This document shows positions 1 through 10,449 of a DNA stretch of 64,000 bases, piece after piece; positions within the stretch are counted from its first letter, which is position 1; each line of letters starts with the position of its first letter. This DNA comes from CAIMFV01 sp040757715 (lineage in GTDB: Bacteria; Pseudomonadota; Alphaproteobacteria; Caulobacterales; Caulobacteraceae): the NCBI GenBank assembly GCA_040757715.1, contig JBFLWS010000001.1:62001-126000 (forward strand), read 5' to 3'. Both the position numbers and the translations under genes were made by a program. The notes under the pieces are model-generated. The model ran no database searches and was not told where the DNA came from. It saw only the letters and a list, made by a program, of their open reading frames with translations.

Positions 1-1044
1 GGCGAAGCGCACCCGCGGCTCCGCCTTCAGCCGCAGCTGGCTGTCAAGCAGGCGAGGGGAGTTGATGAAGGTGTTGCGGTGCAGGCCGCCCAGCCGCGCG
101 AACTGTGCGTCCTTCAGGCCGGGAATGGTGCGGAACACCTCCACCTGGGCGGCGTGCTTCAGCTTGGTCTGGAAGCCCACCATGTTGTAGAGGGTGCCGA
201 GCTTGTTGTCCTGGCGCAGCTGCACCACGGCATGGGCCTTCTCCCCCGGCTTGTGCGGATTGGTCAGCCCCACCGGCTTCATCGGTCCATAGCGCAAGGT
301 CTCGGCCCCGCGCTCGGCCATGACCTCGATGGGCAGGCAGCCGTCGAAATAGGGCGTGTCCTTCTCCCAATCACGGAACTCGGCCTTGGGGCCGTCGAGC
401 AGGGCCTGCACGAAGGCCTCGTACTCGTCCTTGGTCATGGGGCAGTTGATATAGGCCGCGGCGTCGCCCCCGGGCCCGACCTTGTCGTAGCGCGACTGGC
501 GCCAGGCGATGTCCATGTCGATGGACTCGGTGTGCACTATGGGGGCGATGGCGTCGAAGAAGGCGAGGGCGTCCTCGCCGGTGCGCTGCAGGATGGCGCT
601 GGCGAGCTCGGGGGCGGTGAGGGGGCCGGTGGCCAGGATCACGCGGCCCCAGTCCTCCGGCGGCCAGGCGGTGAGCGCCTTCTCCACAACAGTGACGCGG
701 GGGTGAGCCCGGAGGCGCGCGGTGATCATCTGACTGAACAGGTCGCGATCCACCGCCAGAGCGCCGCCCGCTGGCACCTGGGCCTCGCCGCCCGCGGACA
801 TGATCAGCGAGCCGAGCCGGCGCATCTCTTCGTGCAACAGGCCCACAGCGTTGGCGGTCCAGTCGTCGGCGCGGAAGGAATTGGAGCAAACGAGCTCGGC
901 GAACCCGCCGGTGGAGTGGGCCGGCGTGAGCCGCATCGGGCGCATTTCGTGCAGCACCACCTTCACGCCCGCCTCAGCGATCTGCCACGCCGCCTCGGAC
1001 CCGGCAAGGCCAGCGCCCACCACGTGGATCGGTTGATCGGTCAT
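1..1044 (-). CDS. trmFO: TrmFO, folate/FAD-dependent tRNA (uracil-54-C5) methyltransferase, partial
   Basis: The gene runs off the left edge, so only the first 348 residues are visible. TrmFO makes m5U54 (ribothymidine) in the T-loop of tRNA, using methylene-tetrahydrofolate and FADH2. Residues 10-17 (GAGLAGSE) form the FAD-binding dinucleotide loop, followed by HEMRP. The LVCSNSFRAD segment puts a cysteine at residue 53, the position reported as the catalytic cysteine in characterised TrmFO. The TPYFDGCLPIE and GPMKPVGL segments are typical of the family. The ATG at 1042-1044 is supported by AGGAG about 7 bases upstream. The gene diverges from the membrane-protein operon on the right. I see no frame break in the visible part. 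Confidence 0.95.
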   Translation of the reverse strand, partial: MTDQPIHVVGAGLAGSEAAWQIAEAGVKVVLHEMRPMRLTPAHSTGGFAELVCSNSFRADDWTANAVGLLHEEMRRLGSLIMSAGGEAQVPAGGALAVDRDLFSQMITARLRAHPRVTVVEKALTAWPPEDWGRVILATGPLTAPELASAILQRTGEDALAFFDAIAPIVHTESIDMDIAWRQSRYDKVGPGGDAAAYINCPMTKDEYEAFVQALLDGPKAEFRDWEKDTPYFDGCLPIEVMAERGAETLRYGPMKPVGLTNPHKPGEKAHAVVQLRQDNKLGTLYNMVGFQTKLKHAAQVEVFRTIPGLKDAQFARLGGLHRNTFINSPRLLDSQLRLKAEPRVRFA

Positions 1045-1309
1045 GAGCGGCTCCTAAGGCGTAGGCGGGGGCCCTTTCTCACCAAAACCAGCCGGAATTC
1101 AAGCGCTTGTCGCAGACATGTCATGATGTTCCAGCGCACCTTGCAGGAGAATGGCCTTGGCTTGCCCCTTGTAGATGCGCGACATCTGGATCACGGGCGA
1201 CAAGTCTTGCAAAAGTTTCGCGAGCTTTGCCGCGCGGAGAGGTTAATATGGTCGTCACGGGCCGGGTGGGATGGCGTGTGGCGCGGCCGTACGAGGGGAT
1301 GAGTTGGTC

Positions 1310-3142
1310 ATGACCAAGGCCGGGCTGACGGTGGGGTCGTCGGTGAGTGGAGCCTACGCTTTTGCAAGCCGGGCCTGGGGAAAGACGTTCGCGATCCTGT
1401 TCTTGGCCGCCGCGGCCCAGGCGGCGATCTTCTTTGCTCAACATGCCGATATTCAACACGCCCTCGCCCTGAAGATCGAGGCTGGCGGCTGGTTCGCCGC
1501 GCTCTTGACCGCGCCGCCGGCCATGGGCGCGCTCTACCGGGTGGCCGTGGGCGGTGAGGCGCTGAGAGACCTCGGCCCAGGCGGCCTGCAGTGGACCAAG
1601 ATCGAGTGGAGCCTGATCGGCGTCGCGACCCTTCTCTTCCTGTCGGCGGTGCTGTTCTGCATTCCGGCCACAGCCCTGGCGGCGGTGGCCACAGTGGCGC
1701 TGCGCTATGGCGCGGGTCTTGGCATGCAGACGGCCATGCAGATCGGCTCCTTCGCCTTCATCGCCGTGATGTTGGCCTGGGTCTACACCTTGTTGCGGGT
1801 GTCCTTGTCGGCGCCCGCCAGCGTGGCCGCGCGCGAGGTGAAGGTGTTTCAGACCTGGCCCCTGACCAAGAGCAAGGCGCTCACCCTCGCCGTGTCCCTG
1901 ATCGCCGCCGCCGCGCCCCTGACCGCGCTGATCGCTGGTGGTCAAACCGCGCTGAACGGGCTGGAGACTGGCGACTTTGTGCCCTGGCCCACCAGCCGCT
2001 GGCCGTTGGAGGACGCCGCAGGCGGCGGCGCGGCGCTGGGCCTGATCTCGGGCTTCCTGGTCCCCTCGGTGATCGCCGGCCTGTTCGGCGGCGCCTATCG
2101 GACGCTGGCGGGCGCAGACGACAAGGTGGTCGAGCTGCCGGCGAAGGCGGCTAAGACGAAATCCCGCAAGACGGAGAGCCAGGGTCTTGTGCTGGGCGGC
2201 GCGACCGCCGCCTCCGCCGAAATCATTCCCTTGCCCGCCCGCGCGGAGCCTGAGGAAGGCGCTGTGGGCCTTCCTCTGCGCGATCCGGCGGATCTGGTGG
2301 AGGAGGCGGGGCTGTTGGAGCACGCCATGCTGCTCGCGCCCTTCCACTATGGCCGCGACGAGGGCGAGCCCGTGCGAGAAGTGGAGTTGCCCTCCGGCCT
2401 CGCCCATTCGGCGACGCCGCCCTTGAACGACACCGGCGCCTATGTCTGGCGTCTGCCGGAGGCCGATCCGCAACGCCAGCCGGCCAAGGGGCCGGAGTGG
2501 GAGGCGCTGATCGACGCCCTGGCGCCGGGCCTCCTTCCGCTGCAAGAGAGCCGATCGGCGCAGACGCCCGCCCGTACCGCGGCCCCGGTCGCGGTGGAAG
2601 CCCCCTTAGCGGGCGAAACCAATGACGAGGCGCGGCTCGACGCCCCTGCCGACGCCCCTATCCTGGTCCAAGCCGAGGCGCCTGCCCCGCCGTCCATGGC
2701 CCCCGCGGTGGTGGAGGCGCCCGAGCCATTCCTCGACCACCTGTTTCCAGCCGCGGCGCGCCATCTGCGCGTCGTAAGTTCAGAGCCGGCGCCGGTGATG
2801 GAGCCGGGTCATCTGGGCGAGACCACCCTCGCCGAGACGCCTGCGGCGCCCCCTGAACCTGCGGCGCCCCCTGAATCTGCAACGTCGGAACCTGTCGCAG
2901 ACGCGGAGCCGGCCCTGCCGATGGACTCCACTGCGCCCTGGCCGCCTCTGCGCATAGCGGCGGCGGTGGAGGCGCCGGGTCGTCCGTTCCGTCACCCCAA
3001 GCTCACTCTGATCAAACCGCTTTACGCCCTAGAGTCGGCGCTGCCGGCGCACGCCAATGATTTCGATCCGTCGTCGCTGCGGAGCGGGCGCAGCGACGCG
3101 CGGCCTTCTGGGGGTCCCGCCTCGGAGTCCCTTGACCCATGA
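1310..3142 (+). CDS. multi-pass membrane protein with long Pro/Ala/Glu-rich tail (paralogue 1 of 3)
   Basis: I do not recognise a named family for this 610-residue protein. The first 270 residues hold several hydrophobic segments and a motif shared with the next two genes: a helix ending in (V/R)xLSL(S/A)xP, then (A/F)(A/E)xxK, then a W-x-L-T/S-K/R stretch (here near residue 185). The remaining 330 residues are acidic, rich in proline and alanine, probably disordered, and absent from the paralogues. The ATG at 1310 is preferred to one at 1271 because a GAGGGG stretch lies 11 bases upstream; the choice is uncertain. The stop overlaps the next start (ATGA at 3139-3142), so the genes are probably translationally coupled. 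Role unknown; a structural or trafficking role at the inner membrane is only a guess. Confidence 0.8.
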   Translation: MTKAGLTVGSSVSGAYAFASRAWGKTFAILFLAAAAQAAIFFAQHADIQHALALKIEAGGWFAALLTAPPAMGALYRVAVGGEALRDLGPGGLQWTKIEWSLIGVATLLFLSAVLFCIPATALAAVATVALRYGAGLGMQTAMQIGSFAFIAVMLAWVYTLLRVSLSAPASVAAREVKVFQTWPLTKSKALTLAVSLIAAAAPLTALIAGGQTALNGLETGDFVPWPTSRWPLEDAAGGGAALGLISGFLVPSVIAGLFGGAYRTLAGADDKVVELPAKAAKTKSRKTESQGLVLGGATAASAEIIPLPARAEPEEGAVGLPLRDPADLVEEAGLLEHAMLLAPFHYGRDEGEPVREVELPSGLAHSATPPLNDTGAYVWRLPEADPQRQPAKGPEWEALIDALAPGLLPLQESRSAQTPARTAAPVAVEAPLAGETNDEARLDAPADAPILVQAEAPAPPSMAPAVVEAPEPFLDHLFPAAARHLRVVSSEPAPVMEPGHLGETTLAETPAAPPEPAAPPESATSEPVADAEPALPMDSTAPWPPLRIAAAVEAPGRPFRHPKLTLIKPLYALESALPAHANDFDPSSLRSGRSDARPSGGPASESLDP

Positions 3143-4047
3143 ACCGATTTTCCCCATCCGAAGCCGCCTTCGAGGGCTTCCGCCTCACCCGTGAAAAGCC
3201 GAGCCTGATCCTGTCGATCGGTCTTTTGGAAATCCTCTACGCCCTGATCGGCGGCGCCATATTCTTCAATATGGCGGGCCAGCAGTTTCTCGACCTTTTG
3301 TCAGCGGCCATGGCCCACGACACGGCGCGTCTGCAAAACATTCAGGCGCAGATGATGCCGATCCGGATTGCGCAGTTGGCCACCGCTCCCGTGCAGCTCC
3401 TGGTCTACAGCGTGATCTTCGCAGCCATTTTCCGCGCCGTGCTGCGGCCGACGGAGCGCGGCTTGGGCTTTCTCAAGCTCGGCGGCGACGAGCTGCGACT
3501 GCTGCTGCTCGGTGTGGTGTATTTCCTGCTGTTCCTGCTGTTCGCGGTGGTCATCGGCATCGTCGTCGGCATCCTGAGCGTCATCGTGCAAACGGCGCCT
3601 GAGCAGGCGCGCCGCCCCTTGGTGGTTTTGATCGTTGTCCTGGCCGTGGCGTTTTTCGTCTGGGTCGCGGTGCGCCTGTCTCTGGCCGGGCCCATGACCT
3701 TCGCCGAGGGCAAGCTGAGGATTTTTGAATCCTGGCGTCTGACCAAGGGGCATTTCTGGTCCCTGTTCGGCATGTACCTGCTCACCATCATCCTGGCCGT
3801 TGTGGTCTCTGTGCTGATCATGGTGGTGCTGGCGGTGATCGGCGTGGTGCTCGCCTTTGCCTTGGGCATCGGCGATGTGATCAAAACGCTCAGCGCAGGC
3901 GGGCATGTCGATTTCGCCGGGCTTGCGCCCGGGCTGATGTTCGGAGCAGCGGTGTTCCTGCTGCTGGCGAGCTTCTTCAACGCCTTTGTTCGCATCATCA
4001 CCTACGCCCCGGCGGCGGTGGCCTATCGCGAGCTGTCCAGCAAGTAG
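3139..4047 (+). CDS. multi-pass membrane protein (paralogue 2 of 3)
   Basis: A 302-residue integral membrane protein with about six hydrophobic stretches and no signal peptide. The central block VRLSLAGPMTFAEGKL followed by ESWRLTKGHFW matches the equivalent blocks in the flanking genes, which shows that the three arose by duplication. The N-terminus (SPSEAAFEGFRLTREKP) carries a second copy of an FxxxRLTxxxP-like pattern, suggesting an internal duplication of a membrane-helix hairpin. The start overlaps the previous stop by four bases. Such repeated-hairpin proteins are often called glycerophosphodiester phosphodiesterase membrane-domain-like, but I cannot confirm that here. Function unknown. 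Confidence 0.85.
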   Translation: MNRFSPSEAAFEGFRLTREKPSLILSIGLLEILYALIGGAIFFNMAGQQFLDLLSAAMAHDTARLQNIQAQMMPIRIAQLATAPVQLLVYSVIFAAIFRAVLRPTERGLGFLKLGGDELRLLLLGVVYFLLFLLFAVVIGIVVGILSVIVQTAPEQARRPLVVLIVVLAVAFFVWVAVRLSLAGPMTFAEGKLRIFESWRLTKGHFWSLFGMYLLTIILAVVVSVLIMVVLAVIGVVLAFALGIGDVIKTLSAGGHVDFAGLAPGLMFGAAVFLLLASFFNAFVRIITYAPAAVAYRELSSK

Positions 4048-4128
4048 CCTAGACCTCTATGCGGGGCGGCGAAGTCCGCCCCGTGCTTGGTGTGAAGCGG
4101 CGGCGGAGGCCGTCCGGGGGAGAGCCGC

Positions 4129-5022
4129 ATGTCCTTGCCGTCCACGGACCACGCCCTGCATGGGTTCGCCGTGATCCGCCGCCACCCTGACGCCTTGGCG
4201 CTCTGGGGACTCTATTTCCTCACCGTGGTGGTGTTCGCCTCCTGGCTCACCGCCAGCCTCGCGCCCGGCGCCGGTCCGGACGAGGCGGCCGTGGGGCTGA
4301 TCCAGCGCGGCCTGGCCACCTGGACGGGTCAGCTCCTGGTGGCGGTCGTCGTGTTTGTGGCCAATGTGGTGCTGAGTTGCGCGGTTTATCGCGCCATCCT
4401 GCGTCGGGACGAGCCGGGCTTTCTATTCCTGCATCTTGGAGCGGACGAGATTCGGGTGCTGGTGGTGCAGTTGGTGATTTGGCTGCTGACCCTGCTGGTC
4501 CAGTTGGCCTTCGCCTATATGGGCATGGTGACGGTGTTTGCGGCCGCCCTGGCGGGAGGGCGGGCGTTGAAACCCGAAGCGGCCGTGGCGCTCGGCCTGG
4601 CGGCGCCTGTGCTGATCATCGGCGTGGTCGCCCTTTACGCCTGGGCCTCAGTGCGACTGTCCCTGGCCCTGCCCATGACCTTCGCCGAACGCAAGATCAG
4701 CCTTGCGTCGGCCTGGCGCCTGTCGCGCCGCCACGTCTGGGCGATGTTCTTCACCTATCTCTTGGCGGGTATCGCCGCGGCGGTGCTCATCCTCCTGGTC
4801 ATGGCCGCCTACGCTCTCGCCGCCTCGGCGCTGGGGGACCCGGACGCCTTCCGCGCCATATTCAAAGCGGGGGCGCAGGTGCGGCTGCTGGTCGGCGACT
4901 ATACGCCGACCTTGTTGGGTTGGGCGCTGATGTCCATCGTCCTGCACGTGGCGACCATGGCGGTGACGCTGGTGCCGGCCGCGGAAATCTATCGCGAGCT
5001 CTCCGGCTACAAGGCGCCTTGA
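4129..5022 (+). CDS. multi-pass membrane protein (paralogue 3 of 3)
   Basis: A 297-residue membrane protein paralogous to the two genes upstream. The VRLSLALPMTFAERKI block and the ASAWRLSRRHVW block align with those of paralogue 2, and the spacing of hydrophobic segments is the same. A purine-rich GGGGGAGAG lies about 8 bases before the ATG at 4129. It sits 81 bases after paralogue 2 on the same strand and is probably part of the same transcript. It ends just before a palindromic repeat that separates it from the convergent uvrA. Function unknown; the set of three may form a hetero-oligomer, which is inference only. Confidence 0.85.
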   Translation: MSLPSTDHALHGFAVIRRHPDALALWGLYFLTVVVFASWLTASLAPGAGPDEAAVGLIQRGLATWTGQLLVAVVVFVANVVLSCAVYRAILRRDEPGFLFLHLGADEIRVLVVQLVIWLLTLLVQLAFAYMGMVTVFAAALAGGRALKPEAAVALGLAAPVLIIGVVALYAWASVRLSLALPMTFAERKISLASAWRLSRRHVWAMFFTYLLAGIAAAVLILLVMAAYALAASALGDPDAFRAIFKAGAQVRLLVGDYTPTLLGWALMSIVLHVATMAVTLVPAAEIYRELSGYKAP

Positions 5023-5040
5023 ACCGGCAGGTTCTGAGCT

Positions 5041-5142
5041 AGAGCATTTTCCGAAAAGTGGGAACCGGTTTTCGGACGAAAAATGCTCTAGATTCAATTG
5101 TGTATGAGCAAAATCCGATTCCGATTGACCGGATTTTGCTCT
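5041..5142. repeat. palindromic intergenic repeat, copy 1 (modules B and A)
   Basis: Two inverted repeats stand side by side between convergent genes. Module B (5041-5089) has arms AGAGCATTTT and AAATGCTCT around the core AAGTGGGAACCGGTTTT. Module A (5106-5141) has a perfect 12-base stem GAGCAAAATCCG / CGGATTTTGCTC. They are joined by an A+T-rich linker with TTCAATTG. Four more relatives occur in this window, at 12.5, 16.7, 51.5 and 53.1 kb. Being between two converging genes, this copy may also act as a two-way terminator or mRNA 3'-end stabiliser (inference). Confidence 0.9.
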
Positions 5143-5146
5143 AGGT

Positions 5147-8050
<2,904 letters not shown>

Positions 8051-8411
8051 GCAGATGTCCGCGTCGACGAGGGCGATACCCATCCCGCCCAGCCCTGGTT
8101 ATTTAGGGGCGAGCGTCACGAGATCATCCGGAACAATAGTAGAACAATTCTGCGTCGTCGAGACGTATCGGCGGCGATCCTGTGGAAATCGGGGACAGAT
8201 GCGGAAATCCGCCGGGATGGCGGATTGTGCGAATCGACGCTCCGGGTCAACCATGGTTAATGGAAACTTTGGCGCCGGGCAGGGGTGAAAACCCTGGTCG
8301 AAACCCCGGCCCTTGTCAGCGCGTTTGATGTGGTGGCGGCGCCCTGTATCTGTGCCGGGCGATGGGGAGGAGTCATTTCGACTTCTTCGTGGTCGGGAGA
8401 CGGAGCGCTAG
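8051..8411. other. 361-base intergenic region between divergent uvrA and parA-like gene
   Basis: I see no convincing gene here. The stretch holds the SOS box at 8131-8145 that faces uvrA. The half nearest the ParA-like gene has no obvious terminator or tRNA. It contains a TTAA (GGTTAATGG near 8255), which is only half of a CtrA-type site. The GGGAG purine run about 12 bases before position 8412 can serve as the ribosome-binding site of the ParA-like gene. Confidence 0.6.
8131..8145 (-). promoter_or_regulatory. LexA (SOS) box of uvrA
   Basis: The plus strand reads GAAC-AATAGTA-GAAC, which on the uvrA strand is GTTC-N7-GTTC. This is the direct-repeat operator recognised by alphaproteobacterial LexA, with exact spacing. 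It lies 81 bases upstream of the chosen uvrA start. Expected role: LexA repression of uvrA, lifted after DNA damage. The match is exact; regulation itself is inferred. Confidence 0.75.
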
Positions 8412-9086
8412 ATGCGAACCTTAGCCATTCTCTCTCGGAAGGGCGGCACGGGCAAAACCACCGTGGCTGTGCATCTGGCGACGGCGTCGCATTGCGCCGG
8501 CCTGAGGACGGTGATCGCCGACCTTGATCCGCAGCGCTCGGCCCTGGACTGGGCCCGGGAACGGCAGGTTGAAGGACCCGCGGTATTCGAGGCCAAGGTG
8601 GGCGCCCTGTTCACCCAGCGGCTGGCCTGTGCGCGCGACGGCGCCGATCTGATGGTGCTCGACACCCGACCCTCCAGCGACGCCGAATGCGCTGAAGCCG
8701 TGCGCTGGTCCGATCTGGCCCTGATCGTCGTGCGCCCCTGCTATTTCGATCTGAAGGCCATCGTGCGCACGGTGGAGCTGGTGACCAACATGGGCAAGCG
8801 GGGCCTGTTCGTCATCAACCAGGCGCCGTCTCGGCGCGCCGGCGAGGAGCCGCGCGTGATCCTCGAAACCTATGAAACCCTGCAGGGGCTTGGCCTGCCC
8901 GTGGCGCCCGTGGGCCTCCGTTATCGCGCGGCTTATCAGAACGCGGTGAAACTTGGCCTCACCGCGCCGGAGTTCGCCCCCGACAGCCTGGCCGCCTTCG
9001 AGGTGGACGCTCTTTGGGGCATCGTTCAGCGCGAGCTGTGGCCGCAGCCGGCGGCGGGCGCGCAGCCAGTGGCTCTGGCGGGCTAA
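8412..9086 (+). CDS. orphan ParA/MinD-type P-loop ATPase
   Basis: A 224-residue ParA-family ATPase. Residues 8-17 (SRKGGTGKTT) form the deviant Walker A with the extra lysine (KGGTGKT). DLDPQRSALDWARER is the usual switch region after strand 2, and VLDTRPSSDAE fits the Walker B position. It lacks the N-terminal DNA-binding extension of plasmid ParA and has no parB neighbour. Size and the DPQRSA..WA pattern place it with small orphan ParA proteins that position protein cargo such as chemoreceptor arrays. Its proximity to flagellar genes would fit a polar positioning job, but that is inference. Confidence 0.85.
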   Translation: MRTLAILSRKGGTGKTTVAVHLATASHCAGLRTVIADLDPQRSALDWARERQVEGPAVFEAKVGALFTQRLACARDGADLMVLDTRPSSDAECAEAVRWSDLALIVVRPCYFDLKAIVRTVELVTNMGKRGLFVINQAPSRRAGEEPRVILETYETLQGLGLPVAPVGLRYRAAYQNAVKLGLTAPEFAPDSLAAFEVDALWGIVQRELWPQPAAGAQPVALAG

Positions 9087-9190
9087 CGCCGGTTTTCGAC
9101 TAAAAATCAAACGAATGGGCGAATCTGGCGGATCCGAATCGCCTGCGGTGCGTGGTCGGTGAAGGCGCTCAAACGAGCACCTCATTCCCC

Positions 9191-9640
9191 TCAGTCGTCC
9201 CGATGCACGCGCTCGCGGCGTTCGTGGCGCTCCTGGGCTTCCACGCTGAGGGTGGCGATGGGGCGGGCCTCCAGTCGCGCGAGGCCGATGGGCTCGCCGG
9301 TCTCCTCGCAATAACCGTAGGCCCCATCCTCGATGCGCCGCAAAGCCTCATCGATCTTGGAGATCAACTTGCGCTGGCGATCGCGGGTGCGCAGCTCCAG
9401 CGCCCGATCCGTTTCGGAGCTGGCGCGGTCGGCCAGGTCCGGATGGTTTTCGGTCTCAGACTGAAGGTGGGTTAGCGTTTCGCGCGACTCGCGGAGGATA
9501 TCTTCCTTCCAGCGCAGTAATTTATTCTTAAAGTACTCGATCTGACGATCATTCATGAAGGGCTCGTCTTCCGACGGTCGGTAGCCTTCAATGTTCATAT
9601 CTGACCCAGTTACTTTACGGACCGACTCGATCATCTGCAT
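9191..9640 (-). CDS. dksA: DksA-family RNA polymerase-binding transcription factor, one-cysteine form
   Basis: DksA binds the RNA polymerase secondary channel and, with ppGpp, adjusts rRNA and stress promoters. The 149-residue protein has the DksA coiled coil (NDRQIEYFKNKLLRWKEDIL, then ETENHPDLADRASSETDRA) and the globular end DGAYGYCEETGEPIGLARLE. Only one of the four zinc-finger cysteines remains (YGYCEETG); the others are T, S and A. The start is uncertain: ATG at 9640, 9634 or 9598 are all in frame. I use 9640, which has a weak GTGAGAA upstream. The neighbouring fliX is on the same strand, 139 bases upstream. One-cysteine DksA is known in other alphaproteobacteria. Confidence 0.93.
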   Translation of the reverse strand: MQMIESVRKVTGSDMNIEGYRPSEDEPFMNDRQIEYFKNKLLRWKEDILRESRETLTHLQSETENHPDLADRASSETDRALELRTRDRQRKLISKIDEALRRIEDGAYGYCEETGEPIGLARLEARPIATLSVEAQERHERRERVHRDD

Positions 9641-9779
9641 TCGACGTTCTCACGCTGCCGCAAATAGACGCCCGAATTCCAAGCGATGCGCTTATATCAT
9701 TTCAGGTTTGAGGATCAACGGAACTCGCGTGAGAAAACTGGCAAATTCGTTGGTGCTGCGCCTGAAAAGTGAACGGTGA

Positions 9780-10223
9780 TCAGACGCCTTCGCGGGCGCG
9801 GGCCTCGGCGACCTCTCGTTTCGCCAATTCCACAGCCGCGCGGACGTCGACTTCATTTAATACATCCTCCAGCATCGGGTCGTCGGTCTCGGCGCGCACC
9901 TCCTTGACCACAGCGGCGAGGGCCGTGAGAGCGGGCGCGGGAGAGGCGCTGTCGAGAAGCGCCATCTTCACCTGCTCCAGGCCATCGAGAATCTTGCCGG
10001 CGCGACGCACGGCGCGTCGACGGCGCTCCAGTGGCCCGCCCGCCTCCTGCAGAGCGAGCAGGGCGTCGAGCCCGCCCACGGCGCTGGCCGAACTGGCGCG
10101 GGCCGCGGGCGCGGCGCCCGTGGCTTCGTTCGTTTGCGGCAGGCTCATGGCCTTGCCGGCGACGCGCTTCGGCCCAGGGCCGCTGCTCACCGAAGAGGTT
10201 CCACCCGCACCACTGACCTTCAT
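9780..10223 (-). CDS. fliX: FliX, flagellar assembly trans-acting factor
   Basis: FliX in Caulobacter is a membrane-associated protein that couples early (class II) flagellar assembly to the sigma-54 activator FlbD. This 147-residue protein starts MKVSGAGG, as FliX proteins do. A low-complexity N-terminus of about 55 residues is followed by the conserved helical region GGLDALLALQEAGGPLERRRRAVRRA, then DGLEQVKMALL and LNEVDVRAAVELAKRE. The ATG at 10223 is chosen over a GTG 9 bases upstream because GGTGAG lies five bases before it. It diverges from flgI, the same arrangement as in Caulobacter, and shares a control region with it. Confidence 0.93.
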   Translation of the reverse strand: MKVSGAGGTSSVSSGPGPKRVAGKAMSLPQTNEATGAAPAARASSASAVGGLDALLALQEAGGPLERRRRAVRRAGKILDGLEQVKMALLDSASPAPALTALAAVVKEVRAETDDPMLEDVLNEVDVRAAVELAKREVAEARAREGV

Positions 10224-10247
10224 GACGCTCACCCGTCTTAAGCTATC

Positions 10248-10303
10248 GGCAAGATTTGCAAGCCGCTCCTTTAGGGAAGGTTAACGACCGGGCAGGATTT
10301 GCC
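10248..10303. promoter_or_regulatory. CtrA-like box flanked by two ftr-like elements between fliX and flgI
   Basis: Three motifs lie together. GGCAAGATTTGC (10248-10259) and GGCAGGATTTGCC (10291-10303) share the form GGCARGATTTGC and resemble ftr elements, the FlbD binding sites of Caulobacter flagellar promoters (consensus recalled, not checked). Between them TTTA-N7-TTAAC (10270-10285) differs at one base from the CtrA box TTAA-N7-TTAA. The CtrA-like box sits 47-62 bases before the fliX start, where a class II promoter would be activated. The right-hand ftr-like site lies about 75-85 bases upstream of the sigma-54 promoter, a usual enhancer distance. Confidence 0.5.
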
Positions 10304-10375
10304 GACTGGTCGGCGGACGGCGCCGGGCGATGGCGCGTTAATCATTTAACCCGCGGTATTTGCGAGACTTTTTTC

Positions 10376-10391
10376 TGGCACGCTTCTCGCA
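10376..10391 (+). promoter_or_regulatory. sigma-54 promoter of flgI
   Basis: TGGCAC-GCTTC-TCGCA matches the -24/-12 consensus TGGCAC-N5-TTGCA with one change (TC for TT). The GG and GC pairs are exactly ten bases apart. It lies about 60 bases upstream of the flgI start. Caulobacter class III basal-body genes use such promoters with FlbD. Confidence 0.7.
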
Positions 10392-10449
10392 AGAGCTTGG
10401 CTGGGCGCGCAACTCAGCACGCCGGCAAACCGGGCGAACGTGCAAAGTC

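Noticed and set aside
79..1302. 407-codon open frame on the plus strand over trmFO
   Set aside because: It is antisense to a clear TrmFO sequence, rich in Gly/His/Leu as antisense frames are, and has no family motif.
1121..2545. 474-codon minus-strand frame over the first membrane protein
   Set aside because: Composition (Gln/Arg/His/Gly-rich) is typical of an antisense shadow; the plus-strand frame has membrane helices and paralogues.
9737..9752. TGGCAA-N5-TTGG as a sigma-54 promoter
   Set aside because: Two mismatches, and on the plus strand it faces the 3' end of fliX, where no gene would be served.
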